From a virus: a stretch of DNA of 34,589 nucleotides. The position numbers were made by a program, and so were the translations under genes. Below the pieces are notes generated by a model that saw only the letters and a program-made list of their open reading frames with translations, did no database searches and was not told where the DNA came from. Where the stretch lies: the IMG/VR virus record IMGVR_UViG_3300045918_000291, positions 1-34,589 of that record; one strand, given 5' to 3'. Below are positions 1 to 6,625 of this stretch, piece after piece (within the stretch, counting starts at the first letter, position 1; every line of letters begins with the position of its first letter).

Positions 1-186
1 GACTGACCAACTTTCCTGATTTTTAACCTCGAAGTGAATGGGGATATTGGTATGTATATCGGCTCTCTGACCGGGTATCGCTCCTGACCGGGGCATTCGT
101 CTTGCCCAATGATCTAGGTTGGCTTCTTTTAGTTTCTCCGACCATTCCCGCTCTGCGCGGTTTCCTTTGGCCTTTTTATCGATCAT
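1..186 (-). CDS. Hjc/PD-(D/E)XK-like nuclease, 3' part missing
   Basis: This is the N-terminal 62 residues of a protein whose frame is still open at the left edge. It begins at an ATG overlapping the stop of the preceding gene as ATGA. The visible part reads like a small archaeal-type Holliday-junction resolvase or related endonuclease: an N-terminal GNRAERE helix, then RRMPRSGA, then RADIHTNIPIHFEVK. This gives the spacing expected for a PD-(D/E)XK core, with D43, E53 and K55. Such enzymes cut branched DNA during phage replication or packaging. Its place last in the replication/recombination block fits that role. The rest of the protein is outside the window, so the family call rests on the motif only. 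Confidence 0.6.
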   Translation of the reverse strand, partial: MIDKKAKGNRAEREWSEKLKEANLDHWARRMPRSGAIPGQRADIHTNIPIHFEVKNQESWSV

Positions 187-704
187 ATCAATGGGGTGTG
201 ACACTTAAAGCAGATTTTCGGGTCTAGTTTCTGCTCTGCACCACAATTTTTACAGACCTTTGGAGTATCGGTTATACCTTTGCTGAGTTTAATCTCCCGA
301 ATAATCTCAGGACCACTCATTCCCTTTTGCACACCCTCCATGAGCCATCCCTCAGGGTTACCACTTCCTGCCAAGGCTCTCCATGCCCGATAAGGCCAGT
401 CTGGGGGGATTTGGTCAATGACTTTTTCTAGGCGTTCATAAACTAACCTGTAAACACGGAGGGAATTGGCTGAGGTTTTTCTCCCGGTAAGGTTTTCGAT
501 TGCCATAGCAAACTTTGCCAACTGACCATCACCACGTCTGGTAATTGGCCGGGGCAGGGAATTGGCCAGTTTTCCGAGTGCCTTTTGATATATCTCCCTA
601 TTTTCGACAAGGGTGGCAGCAAGTCCGACTTTAGTATCCCAGTCCAGTTCTGTGACGATGAATTTAGGGTCGATTATCTTTTTGAATACTGCGCTTTCGT
701 TCAT
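183..704 (-). CDS. Hypothetical protein with C-terminal zinc ribbon
   Basis: A 173-residue protein of unknown function. Residues 1-125 look helical and charged. After a short hinge the C-terminus carries a zinc-ribbon pair, CKNC and CFKCH, about 14 residues apart, so it probably binds one zinc and may contact DNA or protein. It overlaps the downstream nuclease gene by 4 nt, which suggests coupled translation and a joint role in recombination or replication. It is the first gene after a terminator at 744-772. It has its own promoter whose -10 lies inside an operator-like palindrome at 707-722, and no ribosome binding site is visible. The function cannot be named from sequence. Confidence 0.75.
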   Translation of the reverse strand: MNESAVFKKIIDPKFIVTELDWDTKVGLAATLVENREIYQKALGKLANSLPRPITRRGDGQLAKFAMAIENLTGRKTSANSLRVYRLVYERLEKVIDQIPPDWPYRAWRALAGSGNPEGWLMEGVQKGMSGPEIIREIKLSKGITDTPKVCKNCGAEQKLDPKICFKCHTPLI

Positions 705-706
705 AA

Positions 707-722
707 CGATATAATTGTATCA
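707..722 (-). promoter_or_regulatory. Palindromic operator copy 1 over an extended -10
   Basis: The minus strand reads TGATACAATTATATCG, 15 of 16 positions matching the shared palindrome of this window. TGATACAAT is an extended -10 (TGnTACAAT) ending 9 nt before the ATG at 704. No clear -35 is seen upstream, where the previous gene's terminator lies. Confidence 0.6.
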
Positions 723-743
723 CAATGAGTTAATAAAAGGAAA

Positions 744-772
744 CCCCCGCCAGTCCATAACTCCGGCAGGGG
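744..772 (-). terminator. Rho-independent terminator
   Basis: The minus strand has an 8-bp stem, CCCCTGCC paired with GGCGGGGG (one U-G wobble), around a 13-nt loop, followed by a T-rich tail (TTTCCTTTT). It lies just after the stop of the putative ssDNA-binding gene at 786 and would end the operon that starts near 3500. Confidence 0.75.
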
Positions 773-785
773 CATTCCAGCCTTC

Positions 786-1319
786 CTATTTCGCTTTAGC
801 TTTAGGGGCTGTGGGCGTAGCAGACATAAGATACTCCCGTAACCGCTGGGTTAGGGTGTCTTCATATTTCTGCATCATTTTCTGCAACCGCTCTGTGGTT
901 GCTGTCGTGGTTTCCTCGTCAGGGGCTTCTACGTCATCACCCTGAATGGTGGTGTACTTTACGTTCCGGCCATCTCCCTGTTTGGAGATAATCCACATAA
1001 AGTTACGCTTGTCTTTTTTCTTCAGCTTTTCGACTTCATTCATGTAGAAAAAGACACTAGCCGGGACTTGGATTGGCCCTGCGGTCACCTGTTCGCCATC
1101 GCCCATTGTTCCCCAGTAGTAGAACTCGTGGTTTATCTTTTCTCCTCTGGAACAAAGAACGCAGTCATCAGGTGAGCAGAGTACCGACTTTTTTTGGTCT
1201 TCCAGATAATGGCTCTTAATCTTCACTAGGTGAGATTTCAGAGTCAGAACTGAACCGTTAATTGGCTTTAGAAAAAGACTTGGTCGCTTGACTTCTTGCT
1301 CGTTGGTATATGTGTCCAT
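786..1319 (-). CDS. Putative zinc-containing ssDNA-binding protein
   Basis: A 177-residue protein with a Cys cluster (CSPDDCVLC, residues about 48-56). A beta-rich central part follows, containing YYWGTMGDGEQV and FMWIISKQGDGRNVKY, and then an acidic, Thr-rich linker and a helical tail ending in Ala/Lys/Pro. This arrangement recalls phage single-stranded DNA-binding proteins: an aromatic and basic OB-like core, a Cys zinc site and a flexible end. No exact family match can be claimed. It sits with a PD-(D/E)XK nuclease and an Hjc-like nuclease, which supports a role in DNA metabolism. The start is set by a strong ribosome binding site, AAGGGGGTGAG, nine bases before ATG. A terminator follows the gene. 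Confidence 0.6.
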   Translation of the reverse strand: MDTYTNEQEVKRPSLFLKPINGSVLTLKSHLVKIKSHYLEDQKKSVLCSPDDCVLCSRGEKINHEFYYWGTMGDGEQVTAGPIQVPASVFFYMNEVEKLKKKDKRNFMWIISKQGDGRNVKYTTIQGDDVEAPDEETTTATTERLQKMMQKYEDTLTQRLREYLMSATPTAPKAKAK

Positions 1320-1344
1320 TATTTTTGCTCACCCCCTTTCGATA

Positions 1345-1542
1345 TTATTTTGAGTTATATAATTTGGTAAATTCGGAACAAGGATAGATGTAATAGGAGT
1401 ATTTTGAGGTAGACATTTTGCACGAACCTTTTAGAAACTCCTGAGCGAAGGATACCCGGCCGAGGAAAAAACCTCCTGTTATAGAAAGGGAGGCAAGACC
1501 TATTAAAATCAACCAGTCATAACGAGTAAAGTTAGTTTTCAT
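1345..1542 (-). CDS. Small single-pass membrane protein
   Basis: A 65-residue protein with one hydrophobic segment near residues 9-29 (around YDWLILIGLASLSITGGFFL), followed by a short polar tail with two cysteines. It could be a signal-anchor protein with the tail outside the cytoplasm. It overlaps the upstream gene by 11 nt, and a weak AGGA precedes the ATG, so it is probably translated by coupling. Function unknown; it may be a host-takeover or superinfection protein, but this is only inference from its size and position. Confidence 0.6.
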   Translation of the reverse strand: MKTNFTRYDWLILIGLASLSITGGFFLGRVSFAQEFLKGSCKMSTSKYSYYIYPCSEFTKLYNSK

Positions 1543-1813
1543 TTATTCCTAAAAAAGTAACTAATGTCCTTGCTGTTTCATCAAATTTAGACATCTGTTC
1601 ACAAGTCTGAATCAACCCTGCAATCCACGGCCAAACGTGAACTTTTTCTGGAACTTTAGATACTATATTATTCAGGAAATAATATTTCCCCTCTGTAGTA
1701 TAAGTATCGCCCCGTTTGAACCGACTAGGTAATTCTTCAAATTCGTGATAAATGATAGTCCCTTTTGGAATACTGGGTAAATCAATGTTGATCTGGTACT
1801 TTTTAATTATCAT
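1532..1813 (-). CDS. Hypothetical protein
   Basis: A 93-residue, mostly beta-looking protein of unknown function, with stretches such as PKGTIIYHEFEELPSRFKRG and KYYFLNNIVSKVPEKVHVWP. No domain is recognised. It overlaps the nuclease gene upstream by 4 nt (ATGA) and has the ribosome binding sequence GAGGGGG seven bases before ATG. It therefore belongs to the operon with the PD-(D/E)XK nuclease and the putative ssDNA-binding protein. Confidence 0.65.
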   Translation of the reverse strand: MIIKKYQINIDLPSIPKGTIIYHEFEELPSRFKRGDTYTTEGKYYFLNNIVSKVPEKVHVWPWIAGLIQTCEQMSKFDETARTLVTFLGINEN

Positions 1814-2832
1814 GTTTCCCCCTCTTCCGGCTCGTCAACAGTAGCACCTTTGGCTATAAGCGAATTGACTATCTCTGGGAATTTAGGAAACACCTTTTGA
1901 ATTTCCTCGATAACCACTTTGTTTTTGTCAGTCATGTTGTCGTGTCTGACGCACCTGTTAAGAACCCTGTTCCAGCTTCCTACAATAGGTTTGTATTTAG
2001 CTTCGAATTCCGCTTGGTCGGCATAACCATATAGCCGGGTAATGTAGTTTGAGTATTTAACTTTGTGGTTGGCTGAGAACCTTCCAGCAATTTCATCAAA
2101 GATTAGTTCGTCTTCATGTTTAGGTTCGATACTGCGGGTGTAGTAATAGGTAATGTTTTCGATATCGTCCTTGTAAATATCCTCAATCGGGGAGGGGTTA
2201 AGGACTCCCAGTTCGGCAATTCTGAGGTCATCTTTACAAAAATAAACCACATGGGCTTCGTCAAGGTCATTGCCTTTTAGATAGTGGAATGCCTGACAGG
2301 CGTGGCGTGGGTCAACTCCCAGTTTGTTATAACGGTCAAACATCATAGCAGAGCAGGATTTTACTTCGAGAATGATATTTTTCAATCCGTCTGGATATTT
2401 TTCGGAGAAGTATTTAATTATTGCCAGAGTAGCCCTGTCAAAGAAGTCGGGGAGTCCGAGGGCTTGTACTTCCGCTTTGGTTTTCTCCCAGTCCGGTTTG
2501 CCTCCGGCATAGTAGTCAGACTTTCCGGTAACTTCCAAAAGATTCGGGTAACGAAAAGAAGTCCATTTCTGGGGGACGTAGGCTACCCCAGCCCGTTTCA
2601 GAACCATGCCGACTACCCATTCAGCCAAGTTCCCCGCTTCGAACTTACGGAGGGTTCGGGCATCATAAGGGTTACTGGGTTTTTCTCCAGTCATTTTCAG
2701 GTAACGGTCAATCATTGCGCCACCTACTTCCGAAGCCCAGATGTTAGCTCGTGGCTTGACAGGTCTTTCATCCCGTTGTTCAAGGCTCTCATTCCAAATT
2801 TGGGCGAACGACCAGCTTAAATTGTTCTGCAT
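1810..2832 (-). CDS. PD-(D/E)XK exonuclease (Cas4/RecB-like)
   Basis: A 340-residue nuclease of the RecB/Cas4-like PD-(D/E)XK superfamily. Visible motifs in order: FEAGNLAEW (about residues 64-72, motif I helix with a Glu), VTGKSDYY (D106, metal ligand), IILEVKS (E156 and K158, the ExK catalytic pair), and QAFHY (Q180 and Y184, the QxxxY motif typical of this branch). The four-cysteine iron-sulfur cluster of true Cas4 is not evident. Phage enzymes of this type resect double-stranded DNA for recombination. The neighbours are a putative ssDNA-binding protein and an Hjc-like nuclease, giving a plausible recombination set. It overlaps the upstream small gene by 16 nt; no strong ribosome binding site is seen, so coupling is likely. 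Confidence 0.8.
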   Translation of the reverse strand: MQNNLSWSFAQIWNESLEQRDERPVKPRANIWASEVGGAMIDRYLKMTGEKPSNPYDARTLRKFEAGNLAEWVVGMVLKRAGVAYVPQKWTSFRYPNLLEVTGKSDYYAGGKPDWEKTKAEVQALGLPDFFDRATLAIIKYFSEKYPDGLKNIILEVKSCSAMMFDRYNKLGVDPRHACQAFHYLKGNDLDEAHVVYFCKDDLRIAELGVLNPSPIEDIYKDDIENITYYYTRSIEPKHEDELIFDEIAGRFSANHKVKYSNYITRLYGYADQAEFEAKYKPIVGSWNRVLNRCVRHDNMTDKNKVVIEEIQKVFPKFPEIVNSLIAKGATVDEPEEGET

Positions 2833-3062
2833 AATGTGTCAAAAAATTCAATAAGTTTTTCATGCGCCCTTTGCATATTCTGTATAGATTGGCTCATTCC
2901 CTCGTTTGGGAAAGCACCGATAGCGTTAATCCACTTGTTCCCCCTGAGTTCTCCCTCTAACTCCATGAGTTCTTTTTGGAGATCATTGTAATTGTCTTTA
3001 ATAATTTCCAAAGACAGTCTAACCGACCTTTTAAGTTCTTTAGTCCTCTGTTTGGTATCCAT
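2817..3062 (-). CDS. Small helical hypothetical protein
   Basis: An 81-residue protein starting MDTKQRTKELKRSV. It is charged and helical through residue 50 (including DNYNDLQKELMELEGEL) and could form a coiled coil. A start further upstream in this frame is possible on length alone, but it would run through the neighbouring gene 3040-3231 with non-protein-like content, so the ATG at 3062 is preferred. It overlaps that gene and the nuclease gene, a tightly packed early operon. Function unknown. Confidence 0.55.
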   Translation of the reverse strand: MDTKQRTKELKRSVRLSLEIIKDNYNDLQKELMELEGELRGNKWINAIGAFPNEGMSQSIQNMQRAHEKLIEFFDTLCRTI

Positions 3063-3231
3063 ATTCTTTGCGGTTTCCGTCCGCGTCTTGGGAAATAACA
3101 GTAAGTTTCTCTCCCCCGCAGTTTTCGTCCTGTGGGGGTAGATTATGGCCCTCGATAATTTCAGCGACATGGTTAAGGTTTCGGATATAGTCAGAGGTAA
3201 AATCATTTAAAATCTGTTTTGTCATATTCAT
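3040..3231 (-). CDS. Small hypothetical protein, operator-controlled
   Basis: A 63-residue protein starting MNMTKQILNDFTSDY. The N-terminal half is helical; the C-terminal half contains GGEKLTVISQDADGN, probably strands. The ATG at 3231 is chosen because the promoter and operator (TTGACA, 16 bp, TACAAC) lie immediately upstream and a longer TTG-initiated version would overlap that promoter. No ribosome binding site is present. It overlaps the next gene by 23 nt. Function unknown; early regulatory or accessory role by position. Confidence 0.6.
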   Translation of the reverse strand: MNMTKQILNDFTSDYIRNLNHVAEIIEGHNLPPQDENCGGEKLTVISQDADGNRKEYGYQTED

Positions 3232-3232
3232 T

Positions 3233-3267
3233 TGATATAGTTGTATCATAATGGTAGGTGCTGTCAA
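3233..3267 (-). promoter_or_regulatory. Promoter with palindromic operator copy 2
   Basis: Minus-strand -35 TTGACA (3262-3267), a 16-bp spacer, and -10 TACAAC (3240-3245) within the palindrome TGATACAACTATATCA (3233-3248). The palindrome ends one base before the ATG at 3231. A protein bound there would cover the -10 and the start point, which suggests repression. The -35 overlaps the stop codon of the upstream gene. Confidence 0.75.
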
Positions 3268-3500
3268 ACGGATAAAAGTCTGTTAATTTCCCAGTCTTCA
3301 AACCGCATAATAGGTCTGTCGATTTTCATTCCGTCAAACATTCCCCAGGTAAAAGCAGTTGTATGGTGGCAGGGGTCAAGGATTGGGTAAACTTTTAAGG
3401 CTTCCGTCATATTCTCAAACCAGCGAGTGCCTTTGGCAGTTACTACTTCAATGATAAAAAGGTCGGCTCTGTGTTGTCTTTGGTATAAAAAATCGTTCAT
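3264..3500 (-). CDS. Small hypothetical alpha/beta protein
   Basis: A 78-residue protein: a beta strand (LFIIEVVTAKGTRWF), a helix with MTEALKVYPIL, a His pair (CHHTT), and an acidic/aromatic end. The pattern of strand plus xTEALxxY helix also occurs in the 74-residue protein at 11096-11320, hinting at a shared small fold. Function unknown. It is the first gene after the ATPase and has its own promoter and operator at 3526-3560, leaving a leader of about 25 nt without a recognisable ribosome binding site. Confidence 0.6.
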   Translation of the reverse strand: MNDFLYQRQHRADLFIIEVVTAKGTRWFENMTEALKVYPILDPCHHTTAFTWGMFDGMKIDRPIMRFEDWEINRLLSV

Positions 3501-3525
3501 ATAATTTAGATTTGTATATTTATTC

Positions 3526-3560
3526 TGATACAGTTATATCATATATAGTATTTATGTCAA
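3526..3560 (-). promoter_or_regulatory. Promoter with palindromic operator copy 3
   Basis: Minus-strand -35 TTGACA (3555-3560), a 16-bp spacer, and -10 TATAAC (3533-3538) inside the palindrome TGATATAACTGTATCA (3526-3541). The -35 overlaps the stop codon of the ATPase gene. It drives the gene starting at 3500. Confidence 0.75.
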
Positions 3561-5047
3561 GTGTCCATTTGACTCTGATTTGCCGTTGTATCGGCATCTT
3601 CTGTAGCCTCGGTGGCTACCTGTGCTACCTGTGCTACCTGTTCTACCCCATCCAACGTTTTATTGTCTGAGTCTCCCAAGACAGTCCCATAATACTCGCT
3701 CAGTTCTTCCAACTTGTCGTTGTCCGTGACTTCCACAACTCTGACATTCTCATGACCGCTTCTGTGAATTCCAAGGCCAAGCACCTTACGAATGACAGAC
3801 GCTATCCTTTTTTCCGTATACTCCCTATCTCCTCCCTTTTCTTTGTTGACCTCAGCCGTTATATATTTTAGGGCGGTTTCCCCCGGGTAATTGTCCATGA
3901 TTAGTTGGAAAATCTGACCCGGTAACGCTTCGCGTCTCTCTCTCAAAGTTTCGTCCTGTTGTTCCCTAGCGAATTTTAGAATCTCGCCTTTGGTTTCATC
4001 ATTAGATAAATAATATATAGGAGTGACTACCTGCTGAACCCGCCTGTCGAGGTGGGCTAAAGCTTCAAAGCCGAATTTGATCTCAGTGAGATTGATCTTA
4101 TTCAGATTTCTGAATCTGTAAAGCAGTAGTTTGTTCCTAAGGGAGATGGCTTGTTCCTCGTATTCCTTTAATCGGTATAGGGGTACTCTCCGTTTGTTCT
4201 TCTGCATACGGATAACCATTGTGCGTGACTGTAACCCAGCATCGGTTATCGGGTCTTCTGATGTGAACATTTTAGGTGACTTGATGATATAAGCTCTGAC
4301 AGATTTTTCCTTTTCGCCCTCGACCCTTAATACTGCTTTATTAGATACACCACTTTTTAAGAAGGATATCATTTCGTGATAGTTCTCCCCTCCTGAAGTG
4401 AACTCGTCCAGTAATAAAGTACCCCGCCATGTGGAAGCTACCCTGAATATAGAAGCCATTGTAATTGCTCCTGAGGCGTCAATCGGCTTGTAACAGATAC
4501 TTCCGATGACTTCCATGGCAGTTGACTTCCCTGTGGAGGTTCTACCGACAAAGTGGAGGTAGGGAACGAATGGAAACTTCTCGTATACCCAGTAAAAGAG
4601 GACAAGGTAGGGCATAAACTTTTCGAAAAAGCCGGGGAGTTCAAAGTATTTGAATAAGAATGATTGTATTTCTTTTACCAGTTCTTCGGTTGTTCCGTAT
4701 TCCTCCACGCCTGAGGGGAGGGAAACCGTGCCTGTTCTGAGTAAATCATCTTGTATAGGTTTAAATATTTCCCCCGGCCTATCAGGGTCGATATATTCAT
4801 TTATTGTATCAGTTTCCCCGGTTTCCTTATTATATATAGTAAAAGCCGTATCGGCAGCATGGGTCGCATCGGTCGCTGAGGTCGCAAGTTTGATCTGTTC
4901 AATGATATAAGAATCATTTTCGTAATAGGATACGTTATTCACTTCGTCACCATCAGACTTTTTCTGTTTAACTGCTTTGGTTATAGCCTTGCCCCAGACC
5001 TTTTTGGCTATATCCTTTTCTATATCAGTGAAATTTTCATCAGGCAT
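3557..5047 (-). CDS. P-loop ATPase, helicase/primase-helicase-like
   Basis: A 496-residue cytoplasmic ATPase. It has a Walker A motif GRTSTGKS (residues about 168-175) and a Walker B strand TLLLDE (210-215). A polar helix and a probable sensor/arginine segment LQSRTMVIRM follow near 270. The spacing and the phrase GRTSTGKSTAMEVIG resemble phage and plasmid D5/DUF927-type helicases that unwind DNA at replication forks. Residues 1-130 show no polymerase or primase motif, and the C-terminus may hold a winged-helix region (AEVNKEKGGDREYTEKRIAS). The last 30 residues are low complexity from 9-bp tandem repeats (VAQVAQVATEATED). It overlaps the upstream gene by 8 nt and belongs to the unit starting at 5560. 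Confidence 0.7.
   Translation of the reverse strand: MPDENFTDIEKDIAKKVWGKAITKAVKQKKSDGDEVNNVSYYENDSYIIEQIKLATSATDATHAADTAFTIYNKETGETDTINEYIDPDRPGEIFKPIQDDLLRTGTVSLPSGVEEYGTTEELVKEIQSFLFKYFELPGFFEKFMPYLVLFYWVYEKFPFVPYLHFVGRTSTGKSTAMEVIGSICYKPIDASGAITMASIFRVASTWRGTLLLDEFTSGGENYHEMISFLKSGVSNKAVLRVEGEKEKSVRAYIIKSPKMFTSEDPITDAGLQSRTMVIRMQKNKRRVPLYRLKEYEEQAISLRNKLLLYRFRNLNKINLTEIKFGFEALAHLDRRVQQVVTPIYYLSNDETKGEILKFAREQQDETLRERREALPGQIFQLIMDNYPGETALKYITAEVNKEKGGDREYTEKRIASVIRKVLGLGIHRSGHENVRVVEVTDNDKLEELSEYYGTVLGDSDNKTLDGVEQVAQVAQVATEATEDADTTANQSQMDT
3615..3647 (-). repeat. 9-bp tandem repeat in ATPase C-terminus
   Basis: Three exact plus-strand copies of gctacctgt (3615-3641) plus a partial fourth (tctacc). 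They encode the repeated tripeptide Val-Ala-Gln in a disordered tail. Confidence 0.85.
4862..4888 (-). repeat. 9-bp tandem repeat in ATPase N-terminus
   Basis: Three tandem units on the plus strand: ggtcgcatc, ggtcgctga, ggtcgcaag. They encode Ala-Thr-x triplets around residue 55. The same ggtcgc unit recurs in tandem in the glycosyltransferase gene at 21733-21759. Confidence 0.75.
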
Positions 5048-5324
5048 TTTGCTTTATTGATACAATATATTCGTAAATATCACAGATGTCTTGCCATAAA
5101 GGGTGAATCATTTTGTTCTTGGCTTCCCAGATTTTACTGACCTTTTTCCTCCACTCACGGGGTAGGTTAGAACTGCCACCCGGTCTGCCATACTTTGAAT
5201 ATATTTCCCATTCCCGCTTCCAGAATTTAGCTTCCAACTTATCTGACATAGCCATTAACCTATCTGCCAACTCAACCAGTATTTCTGTATTTTTATCTTT
5301 ATATTGTTCCCACCATTTAGCCAT
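5040..5324 (-). CDS. Hypothetical helical protein
   Basis: A 94-residue protein rich in Lys, Trp and Glu (MAKWWEQYKDKNTE, then SKIWEAKNKMIHPLWQDICD), predicted largely helical. No family recognised. It is encoded between a DUF5659-like gene and the ATPase, with overlaps of 1 nt (TAATG) and 8 nt, so all three are one translational unit. An AGAGGTT sequence before ATG gives a modest ribosome binding site. It may be an accessory factor for the ATPase; this is inference from position. Confidence 0.65.
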   Translation of the reverse strand: MAKWWEQYKDKNTEILVELADRLMAMSDKLEAKFWKREWEIYSKYGRPGGSSNLPREWRKKVSKIWEAKNKMIHPLWQDICDIYEYIVSIKQNA

Positions 5325-5560
5325 TAGAACCTCTTTGTTTCGAAAATAATATCTCGGATTGTGTCTAAGCCATCAAGCAATTGGTTGGCTTCCAGTACGA
5401 CTTCTTTTTGCCGGAATTTTAGGACTTGTTCCTCTGCTTCTGGGTCGAAATAGAATTCCAGTTTCCTTTTTCCGTCTCCCTCAATTTCCTTATACCCTCG
5501 GAGTTTATAACCAGAGGCAATTAACAATCCCGCAACTTTGTAATCTGTTGTGTTGTACAT
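5324..5560 (-). CDS. DUF5659-like protein
   Basis: A 78-residue protein resembling the DUF5659 family common in phages and mobile elements of Gram-positive bacteria. It has an N-terminal YNTTDYKVAGLLIASGYKL helix, a beta hairpin (RKLEFYFDPEAEEQVLKF), and a C-terminal helix with evenly spaced hydrophobic residues. The molecular function of the family is not established. It is the leading gene of the ATPase unit and has the clearest promoter/operator pair in the window (TTGACA, 17 bp, TACAAA). No ribosome binding site precedes ATG. Confidence 0.6.
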   Translation of the reverse strand: MYNTTDYKVAGLLIASGYKLRGYKEIEGDGKRKLEFYFDPEAEEQVLKFRQKEVVLEANQLLDGLDTIRDIIFETKRF

Positions 5561-5568
5561 ATCAATTC

Positions 5569-5604
5569 TGATACATTTGTATCAGTTAATGAACATTTTG
5601 TCAA
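5569..5604 (-). promoter_or_regulatory. Promoter with palindromic operator copy 4
   Basis: Minus-strand -35 TTGACA (5599-5604), a 17-bp spacer, and -10 TACAAA (5576-5581). The -10 lies in TGATACAAATGTATCA (5569-5584), the most symmetrical copy: perfect 7-bp arms around a 2-bp centre. Predicted start point is about 8 nt before ATG 5560. Confidence 0.8.
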
Positions 5605-5615
5605 CAAGGTGTTTT

Positions 5616-5882
5616 TTAAACTTCTGTGACAGGGGGAGTTGGAGGAGTAGGTGTTTTATTTCCCAGGAATAATTTATAAACACCACTCGAACCAATGGCT
5701 ATAGCAAGACCTATTTCTGGACTTGGTATATTGAACCAATGAATGAAACCAAAAACAAGTCCGGCAATTAAAGCCATCATGTATTTGGCAAAACTGTTCC
5801 ACTCCATGTTCATTACCATATCGACCCCATTGACTAGGCCGATGATAACGGCTACTGCTTCAGCATATTGAGTCGGATCCAT
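5616..5882 (-). CDS. Putative holin
   Basis: An 88-residue membrane protein with two hydrophobic segments (around residues 8-25 and 32-55) and possibly a third near 60-74. A Pro/Thr tail follows (TPTPPTPPVTEV). Size, topology and position right after the endolysin gene fit a phage holin, which would make holes in the membrane to let the endolysin reach the wall. The start is fixed by AAGGGGGTGA nine bases before ATG. It is the last gene of the lysis unit; the next transcription unit begins at 5604. Holins are too diverse to prove by sequence alone. Confidence 0.6.
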   Translation of the reverse strand: MDPTQYAEAVAVIIGLVNGVDMVMNMEWNSFAKYMMALIAGLVFGFIHWFNIPSPEIGLAIAIGSSGVYKLFLGNKTPTPPTPPVTEV

Positions 5883-5897
5883 TATTTTGTCACCCCC

Positions 5898-6050
5898 TTA
5901 AATTCTTTCGCCTTTAATTAGACGAATAAAAATAATGATTACTGCCACCACTAATAAAACGTGGATTAGGCTTCCGCCAACAAATAGAACTCCGTTGCCC
6001 AGAAACCACATCACTAATAGAATAATGACTATTGCCCAGATTATGTCCAT
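5898..6050 (-). CDS. lmo0937-family small membrane protein
   Basis: A 50-residue protein, MDIIWAIVIILLVMWFLGNG onward, with two hydrophobic segments and a basic end (FIRLIKGERI). It matches the pattern of lmo0937/DUF5670 membrane proteins, which are small two-helix proteins of unknown function usually found in bacteria. Its presence in a phage lysis region is notable; it may assist the holin or act as an antiholin. The ATG is set by AAAGGGGGTGAG nine bases upstream. It ends two bases after the upstream edge of the next gene's ribosome binding site. Confidence 0.65.
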   Translation of the reverse strand: MDIIWAIVIILLVMWFLGNGVLFVGGSLIHVLLVVAVIIIFIRLIKGERI

Positions 6051-6053
6051 TGA

Positions 6054-6242
6054 TTATCTCACCCCCTTTGATTCATTTTTAAGGTCTTTCAGTTCCCGTT
6101 TCCGGGATGATGTTAACCTTGATTTTATACTTCTTGAATCTTTGTCCTGTTCGACAAACAATTTAGCAACTTTGTAGTAGGTTATTACTACAAAAATTGA
6201 TAAGACGATTAGTAAAAAGATGATTACGCCTTCATTTTGCAT
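6054..6242 (-). CDS. Small single-pass membrane protein
   Basis: A 62-residue protein with one N-terminal hydrophobic segment (residues about 5-25, EGVIIFLLIVLSIFVVITYY) and a long basic/charged tail (RLTSSRKRELKDLKNESKG). The ATG at 6242 is preferred over a GTG three codons earlier because GGGGGTGA sits eight bases before the ATG and the GTG is part of that site. It is probably part of the lysis cassette, for example a pinholin or spanin-like accessory protein, but no family is recognised. Confidence 0.55.
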   Translation of the reverse strand: MQNEGVIIFLLIVLSIFVVITYYKVAKLFVEQDKDSRSIKSRLTSSRKRELKDLKNESKGVR

Positions 6243-6247
6243 AGTTA

Positions 6248-6625
6248 TCACCCCCAGAACTTCCAGAACGGTCTGGACTTTTTAAGGGGATTGCCCTTTT
6301 TTATTTTGTTAATAGCTTTGATTATAGCGTCTTCAATTTTAGCATCGACTGTTTTTAAAGATAAGTCGATAATTTCCTGTGCCTTGGCAGAAATACGGAT
6401 AGTCTGGTTGTTGACTGTGCTTACAAGTTCAGCGGATAACCTTTCGACCTTACCTTGGCTCCCCGATATGGTGGTTAGGGTCTTCCGGTCATCGTCCATG
6501 TTTTTTGTCAGTGTCCCGATTGTGCTGTTAAGGTCATCTAATTTACTCAAAGTTGCATTGAAACGGTCTTTGAATCCAGCTTCGATCTCGTCCCGGATTA
6601 GTTTTTTAGTTGTTTCTTCGTCCAT
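6248..6625 (-). CDS. Coiled-coil protein of the lysis cassette
   Basis: A 125-residue protein, almost entirely charged helix with heptad-like spacing (residues about 5-105), ending in a basic aromatic tail NPLKKSRPFWKFWG that could touch the membrane surface. There is no true transmembrane segment. The start overlaps the endolysin stop by one base (TAATG), so it is translationally coupled. Its neighbours suggest a role in lysis timing or in bringing partners to the membrane. Not a recognised family. Confidence 0.6.
   Translation of the reverse strand: MDEETTKKLIRDEIEAGFKDRFNATLSKLDDLNSTIGTLTKNMDDDRKTLTTISGSQGKVERLSAELVSTVNNQTIRISAKAQEIIDLSLKTVDAKIEDAIIKAINKIKKGNPLKKSRPFWKFWG

Noticed and set aside
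2284-2820. Plus-strand 178-residue frame
   Set aside because: Lies entirely opposite the PD-(D/E)XK nuclease, whose motifs are clear.
3063-3206. Longer N-terminus for the gene 2817-3062
   Set aside because: The extra part overlaps another gene in a different frame and is not protein-like.
5050-5070. Half-site tgatacaatata as another operator copy
   Set aside because: Only one half matches the palindrome and it lies inside a coding region.
6243-6251. GTG start for the membrane protein at 6054-6242
   Set aside because: The GTG belongs to the ribosome binding site GGGGGTGA; the ATG eight bases later is better placed. The same applies at 11063 and 11329.
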